Made by a program: the position numbers and the translations under genes. Shown here piece by piece: positions 1 through 8,153 of a stretch of DNA of 64,000 nucleotides; positions within the stretch are counted from its first letter, which is position 1; each line of letters starts with the position of its first letter. The notes beneath the pieces were generated by a model, which had not been told where the DNA came from, did not search any database, and saw only the letters and a program-made list of their open reading frames with translations. The stretch is from Chryseobacterium elymi (GTDB taxonomy: Bacteria > Bacteroidota > Bacteroidia > Flavobacteriales > Weeksellaceae), in assembly GCF_003385495.1 (NCBI RefSeq), contig NZ_QNUH01000014.1, positions 1 through 64,000 on the forward strand, in the 5' to 3' direction.

Positions 1-572
1 GGGGAAGCCCTTACTGGGGATATGGATATTCTCCTTATTGGGGAGGATATTATGATCCGTTCTGGGGTGGTGGTTACGGTTATCCATATTGGGGCTGGAA
101 TGGCGGCTATTGGGGTAATGGCTACAGGCCGGTTTACAGAAGAAGCAGTGGTGGTGGATTCAGCAATCCAGGCATAACCAATGCAGTATACAAGACTAAT
201 ACATATAGAGGCGGTTTCAGAAACAATGGAAACGGCTTCCGAAATACACCAACCAATAATGGTTTCCGAAACGGCAGTACGAACAGTGGTTTTAGAAACA
301 ACGGTTCATATAACAACGGAGGATTCAGACAAGGAAATGGTGGTTACAGAACACAGCCACAATCAGGAGGATTCCGTAATTCAAATTCTCAAAGACCTAA
401 TTCAAATTCTCAGCCTAATTACAATAATAACAATGGAGGCTTCAGGTCCAATGACAACGGAGGTTTCAGATCAAGCGGAGGTTCTTCAGGAGGAGGCTTT
501 AGAGGTGGCTCTTCTGGCGGCGGTGGTATGAGATCAGGCGGCGGAGGCGGCGGCTTCAGAGGTGGAAGATAA
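1..572 (+). CDS. 3' end of a Gly/Arg/Phe/Asn-rich low-complexity protein (5' end outside window)
   Basis: The frame whose codons begin at position 3 is open from the window edge to TAA at 570-572, about 189 codons. The first part is rich in Tyr, Trp, Gly and Pro (YWGYGY-like runs). The rest is built of repeated FRNNG, GGFR and SSGGG motifs and ends in FRGGR. There is no globular domain in the visible part. Such Gly-rich, FR-repeat tails occur in exported Bacteroidota proteins of unknown role, sometimes misnamed in databases because of low complexity. It ends 29 bp before an outer-membrane protein gene on the same strand, so the two could be co-transcribed and this could be an envelope protein. 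A second open frame inside it (181-531) starts at an ATG but has Glu/Thr/Val-rich content typical of an out-of-frame reading and is not a gene. Confidence 0.75.
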   Translation, partial: GSPYWGYGYSPYWGGYYDPFWGGGYGYPYWGWNGGYWGNGYRPVYRRSSGGGFSNPGITNAVYKTNTYRGGFRNNGNGFRNTPTNNGFRNGSTNSGFRNNGSYNNGGFRQGNGGYRTQPQSGGFRNSNSQRPNSNSQPNYNNNNGGFRSNDNGGFRSSGGSSGGGFRGGSSGGGGMRSGGGGGGFRGGR

Positions 573-601
573 TTTCAAACTTAATAACTATTAAAAAAAT
601 A

Positions 602-2005
602 ATGTTAAAAAAATCTTTAGTATTAATGAGTGTTTCTGCTGCGTTTTTTGCACAGGCACAGGATGTTTCTATATTGAGAAATACTGTAGATGTTTATTCC
701 AGCACTCCCATGGTGGGTTCGTCAAAATTTAATGCAATGGCGGGAGCTAACGGAGCATTAGGAGGTGACGCCAGCTCACTGCTTACTAACCCTGCCGGTT
801 TAGGAGTAGCAATTTCCGGGGAAGTTTCCGGAACGGTATCCATTGCAGGAAATAAAAATAAAAGCAGCTGGGGAGGAACTTCCATTGATTACAGCAAAAC
901 CAATACGGATCTTGGAAATATCGGAGGGGTAATTGCTTTTCCTTTGATGACTGAATCAGGATGGAAGTTTATCAATATTGGTATTAATTTTTCTAATCAG
1001 TCACTTGATAATTACGTAGAATCTCCCGGAAGCAGTAATGTAATCAAGGATTTTACGGATAAAAGTGCCTCGTTTGCAGGACATGCATACAACAGATACG
1101 GGAACCTTTCAAAAACGAGTTTTGGGGTAGGTGCCAATTATAATCATAATCTATACATAGGAGCTGGATTCAATTTTTTCAATGCTTCTATTGATCAATA
1201 TGATACGGCAGCTTTCCAGTCATTGGATAACGGTTCCATGGAATATTTCGACAGACAAAACACACCGATGTTTGAAAGATCTTCAGGGTTTTCTGCTTCT
1301 TTAGGGATGATCGGAAAGCTTAGTCCTAACTTCAGAATTGGTGGTGCCATAGAAACTCCGACATTCTGGCGTATAGACAGAAGTTATAGTTTCTATAATG
1401 ACCCGGACTACGGTGATGGTACCGGAGCCGAATCAAGAGACCTTACAACGCCGCTTAAAGCGACAGTAAGTGCTGCATTTGTTGCAAGTAAAAACTTTTC
1501 ATTAAACGTAGATTATACTTTAGGATTAACAAGACCCAAATATAAAGTGGTTACAGGTGCTGAAAGCGAATTGAACAGTTTCTTTAAAGACAATTATAAG
1601 AACCTTTCAGAAGTAAGAGTAGGTGCAGAGTACAGAGTAAAGCAGTTCAGATTAAGAGGAGGTTATTCTTACACATCCAATCCTTTTGATGCTTTAACAG
1701 TAAGCCAGGTAAATCCGGATGCTTCTACAACTGATAAATCATATAGTGATATGATGCTTAATAACAGAAACCTTGCTTCATTCGGTCTAGGCTATGATTT
1801 CAAGTCATTCTATATAGATGCATCTTATCAGTATGTAACTTCTACTTACAGCAATCCTTTCTTGAGAGGTATTGAAACAGGAAATCCTTCTACTGATACA
1901 GCTTATTATTCTGATACAAGAATTATGTCATCAGACTATTTTGCCGTTTCAGAAGTAAAAAATAGCAGGAATAACTTCTTTATTACATTCGGCTGGAAGT
2001 TCTAA
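602..2005 (+). CDS. OmpP1/FadL-family outer-membrane transporter
   Basis: 467 residues. An N-terminal signal peptide (MLKKSLVLMSVSAAFFAQAQ) is followed by the NAMAGANGALGGDASSLLTNPAGLG stretch that marks the FadL/TodX/OmpP1 family: small residues forming the N-terminal hatch and an NPAG motif. The remainder alternates polar and aromatic residues as in a beta barrel, and the chain ends in ...FFITFGWKF with a terminal Phe, the usual outer-membrane insertion signal. FadL relatives let hydrophobic compounds such as long-chain fatty acids or aromatics cross the outer membrane; the substrate here cannot be told from sequence. It sits 29 bp after the Gly-rich gene and is closed by a hairpin terminator. 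Confidence 0.85.
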   Translation: MLKKSLVLMSVSAAFFAQAQDVSILRNTVDVYSSTPMVGSSKFNAMAGANGALGGDASSLLTNPAGLGVAISGEVSGTVSIAGNKNKSSWGGTSIDYSKTNTDLGNIGGVIAFPLMTESGWKFINIGINFSNQSLDNYVESPGSSNVIKDFTDKSASFAGHAYNRYGNLSKTSFGVGANYNHNLYIGAGFNFFNASIDQYDTAAFQSLDNGSMEYFDRQNTPMFERSSGFSASLGMIGKLSPNFRIGGAIETPTFWRIDRSYSFYNDPDYGDGTGAESRDLTTPLKATVSAAFVASKNFSLNVDYTLGLTRPKYKVVTGAESELNSFFKDNYKNLSEVRVGAEYRVKQFRLRGGYSYTSNPFDALTVSQVNPDASTTDKSYSDMMLNNRNLASFGLGYDFKSFYIDASYQYVTSTYSNPFLRGIETGNPSTDTAYYSDTRIMSSDYFAVSEVKNSRNNFFITFGWKF

Positions 2006-2038
2006 TTCCAGATTGTGTAATGAGTGATTAAATTGAAG

Positions 2039-2066
2039 GCTCCGGATTTAATTCGGGGCTTTTTTA
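2039..2066 (+). terminator. Rho-independent terminator of the FadL-family gene
   Basis: GCTCCGGAT pairs with ATTCGGGGC (two G-U pairs), with a short loop, and is followed by six T. Confidence 0.7.
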
Positions 2067-2080
2067 TTATTAATAAAGGA

Positions 2081-2809
2081 TTAATGAGAATGTCCGGCAG
2101 CCGGATGATGGTGAAAAAGATGCATGATCAGAGCTAGTGAAACACCAATAATGACCAAGCCGATCTTCATCCAGTCGATGTTGTGATTCTTATTGCTCTC
2201 AAAAATGATCACGGACGAAATATGAAGGAAAATTCCTCCTACAATTGCCAGGAAATAGGGCTGCAGGTTAGGATTGAAATAATTACCAAGAAGCATTCCC
2301 ATTGGAGAAGCAAGCGCAAATAAGGCAACGATTAAAATTGAAGGATATGGCGAAGTCTTTAATTCATTTTTTCTGTTGAATAAAAAGGCTCCAAGAATAA
2401 AGGAAATAGGAAGATTGTGAAACAGAATTCCCAGAAGATAAGGTGAGAGCTGATGCTCATCATTAGCCAAAGGAATTCCTTCTATAAAAGCATGTATAAA
2501 TAGTCCTACCATCAAAGCTACAGGAAGAATATTATGTTCATTATGATGGTGAAAATGCCCGTGTTCGAAACCTTTCGTCAAAGCTTCCAGGATCATCTGA
2601 AGCAAGACGCCTGCGATTACGAAAATTCCGAGACTGCTTCCTGCTTCGGAAGTATATACCTGCGGAAAAACTTCATTCAGGCAGATAGTGATCAGGAATC
2701 CGGCACTCAGGACCAGCAGGTTTTTAGCCAGCTTTTCTTTTTTTCCGAAATGCTTGCCCAGAAATACCCCTGTAATAACGCTTAATATCAGTAGAACAAC
2801 TGTTATCAT
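2081..2809 (-). CDS. ZIP-family divalent metal transporter
   Basis: 242 residues with about eight hydrophobic segments. The conserved ZIP metal-site helices are visible: HAFIEGIPLA (His106, Glu110) in helix IV and HNLPISF (His131) in helix V. A cytoplasmic-type His-rich loop (HGHFHHHNEH, residues 83-92) and a His-rich C-terminus (HHHPAAGHSH) are typical metal-sensing or capturing elements of the family. ZIP proteins move Zn2+, Fe2+ or Mn2+ into the cytoplasm. The ATG overlaps the stop of the upstream methyltransferase (ATGA), so the two form a translationally coupled operon. Metal specificity is not predictable. Confidence 0.9.
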   Translation of the reverse strand: MITVVLLILSVITGVFLGKHFGKKEKLAKNLLVLSAGFLITICLNEVFPQVYTSEAGSSLGIFVIAGVLLQMILEALTKGFEHGHFHHHNEHNILPVALMVGLFIHAFIEGIPLANDEHQLSPYLLGILFHNLPISFILGAFLFNRKNELKTSPYPSILIVALFALASPMGMLLGNYFNPNLQPYFLAIVGGIFLHISSVIIFESNKNHNIDWMKIGLVIIGVSLALIMHLFHHHPAAGHSH

Positions 2810-3534
2810 GCCTTTTTCTTAAATAAATTGATGCAACGTGGTGAAACTTCACGGTCAAATTCATTCAGCTGGTAATCGCCCCAGATCTTTACTCTTTCAA
2901 AGCCGCAGTCTGTTGCATAGGAATTGATAGCCTCCAGAGTATGAAGCTTTACTTTTTCAAAGAAATGGAAAGACTTTCCTTCCGCTTCAAAACGGATGTC
3001 TTTGACGATATGCCGTCCTTCAATTTTTTTCAGGATCTTAAAATCAATATTACCACGGCTAATGGTAGCCTCGGGAATTAAGTTTTTTCTTACGTATTCT
3101 TCATTCAGATAATCCAGAACAAAATACCCTCCCGGTTTTAAAATACCATAAACCGACTGGAAAACTTTTTTGTCATCGCTTTCATTGTCAAAATATCCGA
3201 AGCTGGTAAATAAATTGAATACAGCATCCATAGGATCTGCATCAATTGGGTTCCGCATGTCATGAACATTGAAAAGAAGGGACTGGGTTTCAAACTGCTT
3301 ATCAAATTCAATGCTTTGTCTGGAAAGGTCAAGACCCAATACATCATAGCCCAGTTTATTCAGAAAAACAGAGTGTCTTCCTTTTCCACAAGCCAGATCA
3401 ATAATCTTGGATGAAGGCGGTAACTGAAGGTCCTCAGTAAGCTTTGTAATGAAATTTTCGGCCTCCGTATAGTCCCTGTTGCTATAAAGAAGATGATAAT
3501 AAGGTGTATCAAACCAAGATTCAAACCATTCCAT
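2806..3534 (-). CDS. class I SAM-dependent methyltransferase
   Basis: 242 residues, small Rossmann-type methyltransferase. Motif I is IIDLACGKG (residues 44-52), followed by the acidic strand-2 end in VLGLDLS; a later FNLFTSFGYF segment fits motif IV. The family (Methyltransf_25-like) acts on unknown small molecules or proteins. It is the first gene of a two-gene operon with the ZIP transporter (4-bp overlap), but no substrate link is evident. The start is ATG at 3534; MEWFESWFDTPYY is the usual N-terminus of this Bacteroidota group. A TATTTTTG box at 3546-3539 on this strand lies only 4 nt upstream of the start, so either the leader is absent or this is not the promoter. Confidence 0.8.
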   Translation of the reverse strand: MEWFESWFDTPYYHLLYSNRDYTEAENFITKLTEDLQLPPSSKIIDLACGKGRHSVFLNKLGYDVLGLDLSRQSIEFDKQFETQSLLFNVHDMRNPIDADPMDAVFNLFTSFGYFDNESDDKKVFQSVYGILKPGGYFVLDYLNEEYVRKNLIPEATISRGNIDFKILKKIEGRHIVKDIRFEAEGKSFHFFEKVKLHTLEAINSYATDCGFERVKIWGDYQLNEFDREVSPRCINLFKKKA

Positions 3535-3624
3535 AATGCAAAAATAACTAAATTTGTGCGGTTAAAAGCAAAGTATTTAAATAATGAAAGATCAAAAGAT
3601 TCAATTAACAGCAAAATTGAACCC

Positions 3625-3664
3625 GTAATCTTTTCATTGTTAAATCATTAAATCTTTTAATAAA
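3625..3664 (+). repeat. short-period (8 bp) degenerate tandem array
   Basis: Five consecutive octamers GTAATCTT, TTCATTGT, TAAATCAT, TAAATCTT, TTAATAAA, near consensus TTAATCTT, end 5 bp before the start codon of the next gene. A similar octamer run lies at 53031-53054, also just before a start codon. Confidence 0.45.
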
Positions 3665-3669
3665 TATTT

Positions 3670-4833
3670 ATGGACACAGAAAATCTAAAGATTCAGATAA
3701 AGACATTCTTCGGTCTGGAGCAGATCCTTGCAGAAGAAATTAAGAAATTAGGCGGAAAAAACGTTGAAATTAAAAACCGTGCGGTCAATTGTGAAGGCGA
3801 CCTCGGTTTTCTTTATAAAATTAACTACTCGGCAAGAACAGCATTGAAAATTTTAATTCCTGTTTTTGAATTTAAAGCATTTAATCAGCATCAGTTTTAC
3901 AATAAGCTTTCTGCGATTGCGTGGGAAGAATATATGGATGTAGATCAGTCTTTCGCGATTGATTCTACTGTAAATTCGGAAACATTCAAGCATTCGCAGT
4001 TCGTGACTTTAAAAATGAAGGACGCTATTGTAGATTATTTTCAGGAAAAATTCAAAAGACGTCCTGATGTAGAGACGAAAAGCCCTGATATCAAGTTTCA
4101 TCTGCATATTGACAGAGAATTGGTGACAATTTCTTTAGATTCTTCCGGAGATCCTTTATTTAAAAGAGGTTACAGAAAAGAACAGGGTGAAGCACCTATC
4201 AATGAAGTACTGGCAAGCGGAATGCTTCAGTTGGCAGGCTGGGATGGAAAAGGAAACTTTTTGGACCCGATGTGTGGTTCAGGAACCCTTCTTGTTGAAG
4301 CGGCAATGATTGCAATGGATCTTCCCGCTCAGATTTTCAGAAGGAGATTTGCGTTCCAGAACTGGGCCAATTATGATGCAGATCTTTTTGCGAAGATTAA
4401 AGAGGTAAGAGTAAACAGAGTAAGAGAATTTACCGGAAAGATTGTTGGTTATGATATCGATAACAGAATGCTGAATGCGGCCAGAACAAATATTGAAGCA
4501 GCAGAAATGGAAGATGTGATTGAAGTGAAAAAACAGGATTTCTTTGAGTCCAAAAAAGAGCTTTTCCCATTGCTGATGGTTTTCAATCCGCCTTACGATG
4601 AGAGAATTGCTATTAATGATGATGATTTCTACAAGAAAATCGGAGATACATTCAAAACAAGCTATCCGAATACTTTAGCCTGGCTGATCTCTTCCGACCT
4701 GGAAGCGGTGAAGAAAATCGGTCTACGTCCTTCAAGGAAGATCAAGCTTTTCAACGGAAAGCTGGAAACAAGATTCCTTCAGTATGAAATGTACGAGGGC
4801 ACGAAAAAATTGCATAAGATTGAAAAAGATTAA
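3670..4833 (+). CDS. THUMP-domain class I rRNA methyltransferase (RlmL N-terminal-half type)
   Basis: 387 residues. An N-terminal ferredoxin-like/THUMP region (about 1-155) binds RNA. It is followed by a Rossmann methyltransferase with motif DPMCGSGT (about residue 199), GYDID after strand 2, and the amino-methylating signature NPPY (about residue 306, VFNPPYDER). This organisation equals the N-terminal half of E. coli RlmL (23S rRNA m2G2445) and the YcbY/YpsC family; the RlmK half is absent, as usual outside Proteobacteria. The exact target base in this organism is inferred, not shown. It stands alone with its own terminator. Confidence 0.88.
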   Translation: MDTENLKIQIKTFFGLEQILAEEIKKLGGKNVEIKNRAVNCEGDLGFLYKINYSARTALKILIPVFEFKAFNQHQFYNKLSAIAWEEYMDVDQSFAIDSTVNSETFKHSQFVTLKMKDAIVDYFQEKFKRRPDVETKSPDIKFHLHIDRELVTISLDSSGDPLFKRGYRKEQGEAPINEVLASGMLQLAGWDGKGNFLDPMCGSGTLLVEAAMIAMDLPAQIFRRRFAFQNWANYDADLFAKIKEVRVNRVREFTGKIVGYDIDNRMLNAARTNIEAAEMEDVIEVKKQDFFESKKELFPLLMVFNPPYDERIAINDDDFYKKIGDTFKTSYPNTLAWLISSDLEAVKKIGLRPSRKIKLFNGKLETRFLQYEMYEGTKKLHKIEKD

Positions 4834-4845
4834 TCACTCCAAATA

Positions 4846-4872
4846 AAACCTTCCCATTACGGAAGGTTTTTT
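4846..4872 (+). terminator. Rho-independent terminator of the RlmL-like gene
   Basis: AAACCTTCC, a 5-nt loop, then GGAAGGTTTTTT. Confidence 0.85.
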
Positions 4873-4925
4873 GTTATGTGAATATTTTTAATTTCCCTTT
4901 ACTCCTTTGAAAAGATAGCTTAATC

Positions 4926-4944
4926 GAATCAACGAAGTTGATTC
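4926..4944. repeat. 19-bp perfect palindrome between convergent genes
   Basis: GAATCAAC-gaa-GTTGATTC has two exact 8-bp arms. It lies 54 bp beyond the upstream terminator and about 100 bp from the end of the convergent AraC gene, so it is not an obvious operator, and it has no T-run. Confidence 0.5.
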
Positions 4945-5001
4945 CTTCTTTGCTTTCTCAAATCTGAAATAATGCTAATCATCTTTGCGTAAAATTTATG
5001 C

Positions 5002-5028
5002 CCGCAGATTTAGCTGATTGTGCAGATC
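5002..5028 (+). repeat. 9-bp degenerate tandem repeat (NNGCNGATT)
   Basis: Three adjacent units CCGCAGATT, TAGCTGATT, GTGCAGATC. Just before them TCAAATC-TGAAATA (4958-4971) has the 7-bp period of the arrays at 60350 and 37970. The stretch 4900-5044 therefore looks like intergenic repeat debris rather than a regulatory region. Confidence 0.45.
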
Positions 5029-5044
5029 TTTATATTTTAATTAA

Positions 5045-5851
5045 TCAGGTTAATGCAGACGGCACCAGTCCATACTGCTTTTTGAAGGCATAAGAGAAAT
5101 GGGAAAGATCTTCAAAACCGACTTCCAAAAATACATCCGAAGGTCTTTTATGTTTTTCTTTTAAATGATAATAAGCCAGCTCGAGGCGTTTTTGGGTAAG
5201 CCACCGCTGAGGCGTAGTCTGAAAAATCTTCCTGAAATCCCTGTTGAAAGTGGACAGGCTTCTTCCTGTCAGATAGCCAAATTTTTCCAAAGGCATATTG
5301 AACATATAATTCTGTTCCATAAACCCAGCCAGATCAATTTTTCCCGGTTCTTCAAAGTCGTTAAGGACAGTATCTATATCTTTATCAATTTCCCTTAAAA
5401 TACTGATAGCTTCAGTAATTTTCAATGAGGCAATATTTTCCGGAAAAGTCCCTTCCATCTCGAAATAAGGAATGAGGGAAGCCAGACAGCTTTTTAATAA
5501 AGGATGACTTTGGAAACTGTAAATTTTAGATTCCCGGCAGATGGTTTTATGTCCTGATTCAACGGAAGCATAAAACTGTTTCAGTCTTTCTGTGGTGAGA
5601 TGCATCACTACAGCTTTATGAGGAAGCCCGTCTTTAGGATAATTAATGATCGTTGCGAGATGATTTCGAGGAATCAGAAAAATATCTCCTGTTTTGAACA
5701 GATATGTTTTATCAGCCTGGATAATCTTTGTTTCCCCCGATATAAACCAGACCAGCATATGGAATTCAAAAACAGTTTCTGTTTTGAAGAGCTTATCATC
5801 ATATGTGGAAAGCTTGATATCCGGGGTAATATATTGTATCTGGAAATCCAT
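5045..5851 (-). CDS. AraC-family transcriptional regulator
   Basis: 268 residues. The N-terminal half is a cupin-like effector domain (FKTGDIFLIPRNHLA pattern). The C-terminal 100 residues carry the two helix-turn-helix units of AraC/XylS proteins, ending in DVFLEVGFEDLSHFSYAFKK, a clear second-HTH signature. It lies 39 bp downstream of an SDR dehydrogenase on the same strand, so both are probably transcribed from the promoter before the SDR gene and the regulator may control that operon. The inducer is unknown. No terminator was seen after it. Confidence 0.85.
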   Translation of the reverse strand: MDFQIQYITPDIKLSTYDDKLFKTETVFEFHMLVWFISGETKIIQADKTYLFKTGDIFLIPRNHLATIINYPKDGLPHKAVVMHLTTERLKQFYASVESGHKTICRESKIYSFQSHPLLKSCLASLIPYFEMEGTFPENIASLKITEAISILREIDKDIDTVLNDFEEPGKIDLAGFMEQNYMFNMPLEKFGYLTGRSLSTFNRDFRKIFQTTPQRWLTQKRLELAYYHLKEKHKRPSDVFLEVGFEDLSHFSYAFKKQYGLVPSALT

Positions 5852-5890
5852 GATCTGTAGTTTATGAGTACAAATGTATTTAAAAAGAGG

Positions 5891-6904
5891 TTATTCCGTA
5901 TCGAATTTGAAGCCCAGCATTTCTTCGCTTAATTTCCATAACCTTTCTGCATTCTCCCTGTCAATAGAATAAGGCTGCACACCACGGATTGTTGCCGGCT
6001 CATCATATCTATGTTCTATCTGTCCAAAATCAATTTCAGCGATATCACAATTTTCACAATAAACTCCTCCGATATTTTGAAGCATAGGGCTTGTTGCACA
6101 CCAAACGGTTGTAGCAGCACCTTGTGGAATTGTTTTTAATCTGGCTTCAACTTCAGGCTTTATTTTTCCGTCCTTGTCATGAGTTCCCATTTGAATATAA
6201 AGATCAATGGGCTCTTCTCTTCCCAGCTCTGTACCATAAACAGAACCCGGATGCAATGAATAGGCTCTGATATTGAACTTTTTTCCTCTTTCATCTAATG
6301 CCGTGGCCAATAAATTACAGGCTGTCTTCGACTGTCCATATCCCAACAGGGTCTGGTATTCTCTTTTCTCAAAATTCGGATCTTCAAAATCAAACGGAGC
6401 CATCTGGTGGCCGTAAGAAGAGACACTCAGAACCCGGGCACCATTTGATTTCTTCAAAGCCGGCCAAAGCCTTGCTGTTAAATGAAATTGTCCAAGATAA
6501 TTGGTTGCCAGTTGAGATTCAATACCTCTGTGGTCTCTTCGGAGAGGAACCCACATAATTCCGGCATTATTAATCAGCAAGTCAAGCTTTCTTCCGGATG
6601 CTAAAAATTTTTGGCTGAAGTTATCGACAGACACAGGGTCCATCAGGTCCATCTTTTCCAGTTCGATATTTTTAATGCCTGTAAGGTTCTTGGCTGCTTT
6701 TTCAATATCCCTTGCAGGGATAATGACCTTTACTCCGGCAGAAGCAAGCACTTTTGTGGTTTCAAGGCCAATTCCTGCATAGCCGCCGGTGATCACTGCT
6801 GTTTTTCCGGTAAGATCTATTCCTTTAATGACTTCCTGTGCTGTAGATTCTGCATTAAAACCTGATTGGACAGGGTGCTGTAGTGGATTGGTTTTCTGTA
6901 ACAT
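5891..6904 (-). CDS. short-chain dehydrogenase/reductase (SDR)
   Basis: 337 residues, a long SDR of the retinol-dehydrogenase/protochlorophyllide-reductase-like group. The NAD(P) motif TGGYAGIG lies near residue 40, NNAG in the middle, the catalytic Ser in LSVSSYGH, and the catalytic Tyr/Lys pair in YGQSK. All catalytic residues are present. The oxidised or reduced substrate is unknown. It is the first gene of a probable operon with the AraC regulator at 5045. Upstream are a TACCTTTG -7 box (6935-6928) and a perfect GTTGAAA-g-TTTCAAC dyad, a candidate activator site. Confidence 0.87.
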   Translation of the reverse strand: MLQKTNPLQHPVQSGFNAESTAQEVIKGIDLTGKTAVITGGYAGIGLETTKVLASAGVKVIIPARDIEKAAKNLTGIKNIELEKMDLMDPVSVDNFSQKFLASGRKLDLLINNAGIMWVPLRRDHRGIESQLATNYLGQFHLTARLWPALKKSNGARVLSVSSYGHQMAPFDFEDPNFEKREYQTLLGYGQSKTACNLLATALDERGKKFNIRAYSLHPGSVYGTELGREEPIDLYIQMGTHDKDGKIKPEVEARLKTIPQGAATTVWCATSPMLQNIGGVYCENCDIAEIDFGQIEHRYDEPATIRGVQPYSIDRENAERLWKLSEEMLGFKFDTE

Positions 6905-6927
6905 TTTTTTGTTTTTAAATTCTATAA

Positions 6928-6935
6928 CAAAGGTA
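6928..6935 (-). promoter_or_regulatory. -7 box (TAnnTTTG) of the SDR/AraC operon
   Basis: TACCTTTG on the minus strand, 24 bp before the SDR start codon. It matches the Bacteroidota -7 consensus in all fixed positions; no clear -33 TTG. Confidence 0.45.
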
Positions 6936-6981
6936 TAGGCCGCTGTTCATATAGATTTTGTTTAAAATGTCAAATTATTGT

Positions 6982-6996
6982 GTTGAAAGTTTCAAC
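6982..6996. promoter_or_regulatory. candidate operator dyad upstream of the SDR operon
   Basis: GTTGAAA-g-TTTCAAC, two perfect 7-bp arms around one base, centred about 54 bp upstream of the SDR -7 box. This is a usual activator distance. No binding protein can be assigned. Confidence 0.4.
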
Positions 6997-7098
6997 GCCA
7001 TTCTTTTATATGTTTATTTAAAAGTTAATTTCTTTGAATAAGCTGTTAAACTGTTTGTAGATTCCTCAGCGAATAAGTAATTTTGAAAAATTTTCAAT

Positions 7099-8103
7099 TT
7101 GAGACCTACCATTTCCATTGTCGTTGCCATTTTTAACCGAAGAGACGAACTTTTTGAACTGCTGAATTCTTTGACTTTTCAGACGGATAAAGAGTTTGAA
7201 GTGATTATTGTGGACGATGGTTCTTTTATTGATCTTAAGCCGACCATTCAGAATTTTGATGGAATATTGGATGTCAGATACTTCAGAAAGGAGAATTCCG
7301 GTCCCGGACTTACCAGAAATTATGGCGCAAAAAGAGCACAGAATGACTGGCTACTTTTTGTAGACAGTGATGTGATTGTAGAAAAGGACTATATCGAAAA
7401 TATTAAAAAAGATATAGAGACCATTTCATGTGATGCGTTCGGAGGAGCAGACAAAGCTCATAAAGGTTTTAATCTGATGCAGAAAGCCATTTCCTATTCT
7501 ATGACCTCGGTTTTTACGACAGGAGGAATCAGAGGGAATAAAAAGGCTGTCTCAAGATTCCAGCCAAGAAGCTTTAATATGGGAGTAAAGAAAGATGTTT
7601 TCGAAAAAATAGGAGGTTTTTCCGAGATGAGGATAGGCGAAGATCCGGATCTGTCCATGACGCTTTGGGAAAACGGTTTCACTACTGCATTCTTTGATGA
7701 TATTGCGGTGTATCATAAGAGGAGAGTGGATCTGGGTAAATTTTCTAAACAGGTCTATCAGTTTGGTTGTGCAAGACCTATTCTTAATCAGAGGCACCCC
7801 AATTATGTGAAGATTTCATTTGCATTTCCTACACTGTTTATGTTAGGATATATTTTAGGCTTTATAGAATATTTTATTCTGGGAAGAGGGATTATCCTTG
7901 CGTTTTACGGATTGTATACATTCCTTGTATTTTTCCATGCCATGTTTGTAACGAAGAATATAAGTATTGCCGGAATGGCGGTAATTTCCACCTACATTCA
8001 GATGTTTTCCTACGGATACGGTTTTCTTAAATCATGGGTGCTCCTGAATATTTTCAGAATGAAGCCGGAAGATGCTTTCCCAAAACATTTCCATAAAAAA
8101 TAG
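7099..8103 (+). CDS. membrane-associated family 2 glycosyltransferase
   Basis: 334 residues. The N-terminal GT-A fold starts at once with ISIVVAIFNR, followed by IIVDDGS (nucleotide binding), VDSDV (the DXD-type metal motif) and GEDPDLSMTLWENG (the ED motif carrying the base). About three hydrophobic segments follow (residues 235-315), so the enzyme is held in the inner membrane and probably acts on a lipid-linked or envelope glycan. The start is TTG at 7099, because no ATG or GTG gives the complete N-terminal strand. It is a single gene, not in a polysaccharide cluster, so the sugar and acceptor are unknown. Confidence 0.85.
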   Translation: MRPTISIVVAIFNRRDELFELLNSLTFQTDKEFEVIIVDDGSFIDLKPTIQNFDGILDVRYFRKENSGPGLTRNYGAKRAQNDWLLFVDSDVIVEKDYIENIKKDIETISCDAFGGADKAHKGFNLMQKAISYSMTSVFTTGGIRGNKKAVSRFQPRSFNMGVKKDVFEKIGGFSEMRIGEDPDLSMTLWENGFTTAFFDDIAVYHKRRVDLGKFSKQVYQFGCARPILNQRHPNYVKISFAFPTLFMLGYILGFIEYFILGRGIILAFYGLYTFLVFFHAMFVTKNISIAGMAVISTYIQMFSYGYGFLKSWVLLNIFRMKPEDAFPKHFHKK

Positions 8104-8113
8104 ATTAAAAAAT

Positions 8114-8142
8114 AAAAGCTGCCAGAACCTCCGGCAGCTTTT
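8114..8142. terminator. bidirectional terminator between GT2 and the PLP enzyme
   Basis: AAAAGCTGCC, a 9-nt loop, then GGCAGCTTTT. A-run and T-run flanks make it usable by both convergent genes. Confidence 0.85.
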
Positions 8143-8153
8143 ATAACAATAAA

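Noticed and set aside
181..531. 116-codon plus-strand frame at the window start
   Set aside because: The frame two bases away is open to the window edge and gives regular GGFR/FRNNG repeats; this one is its shifted reading.
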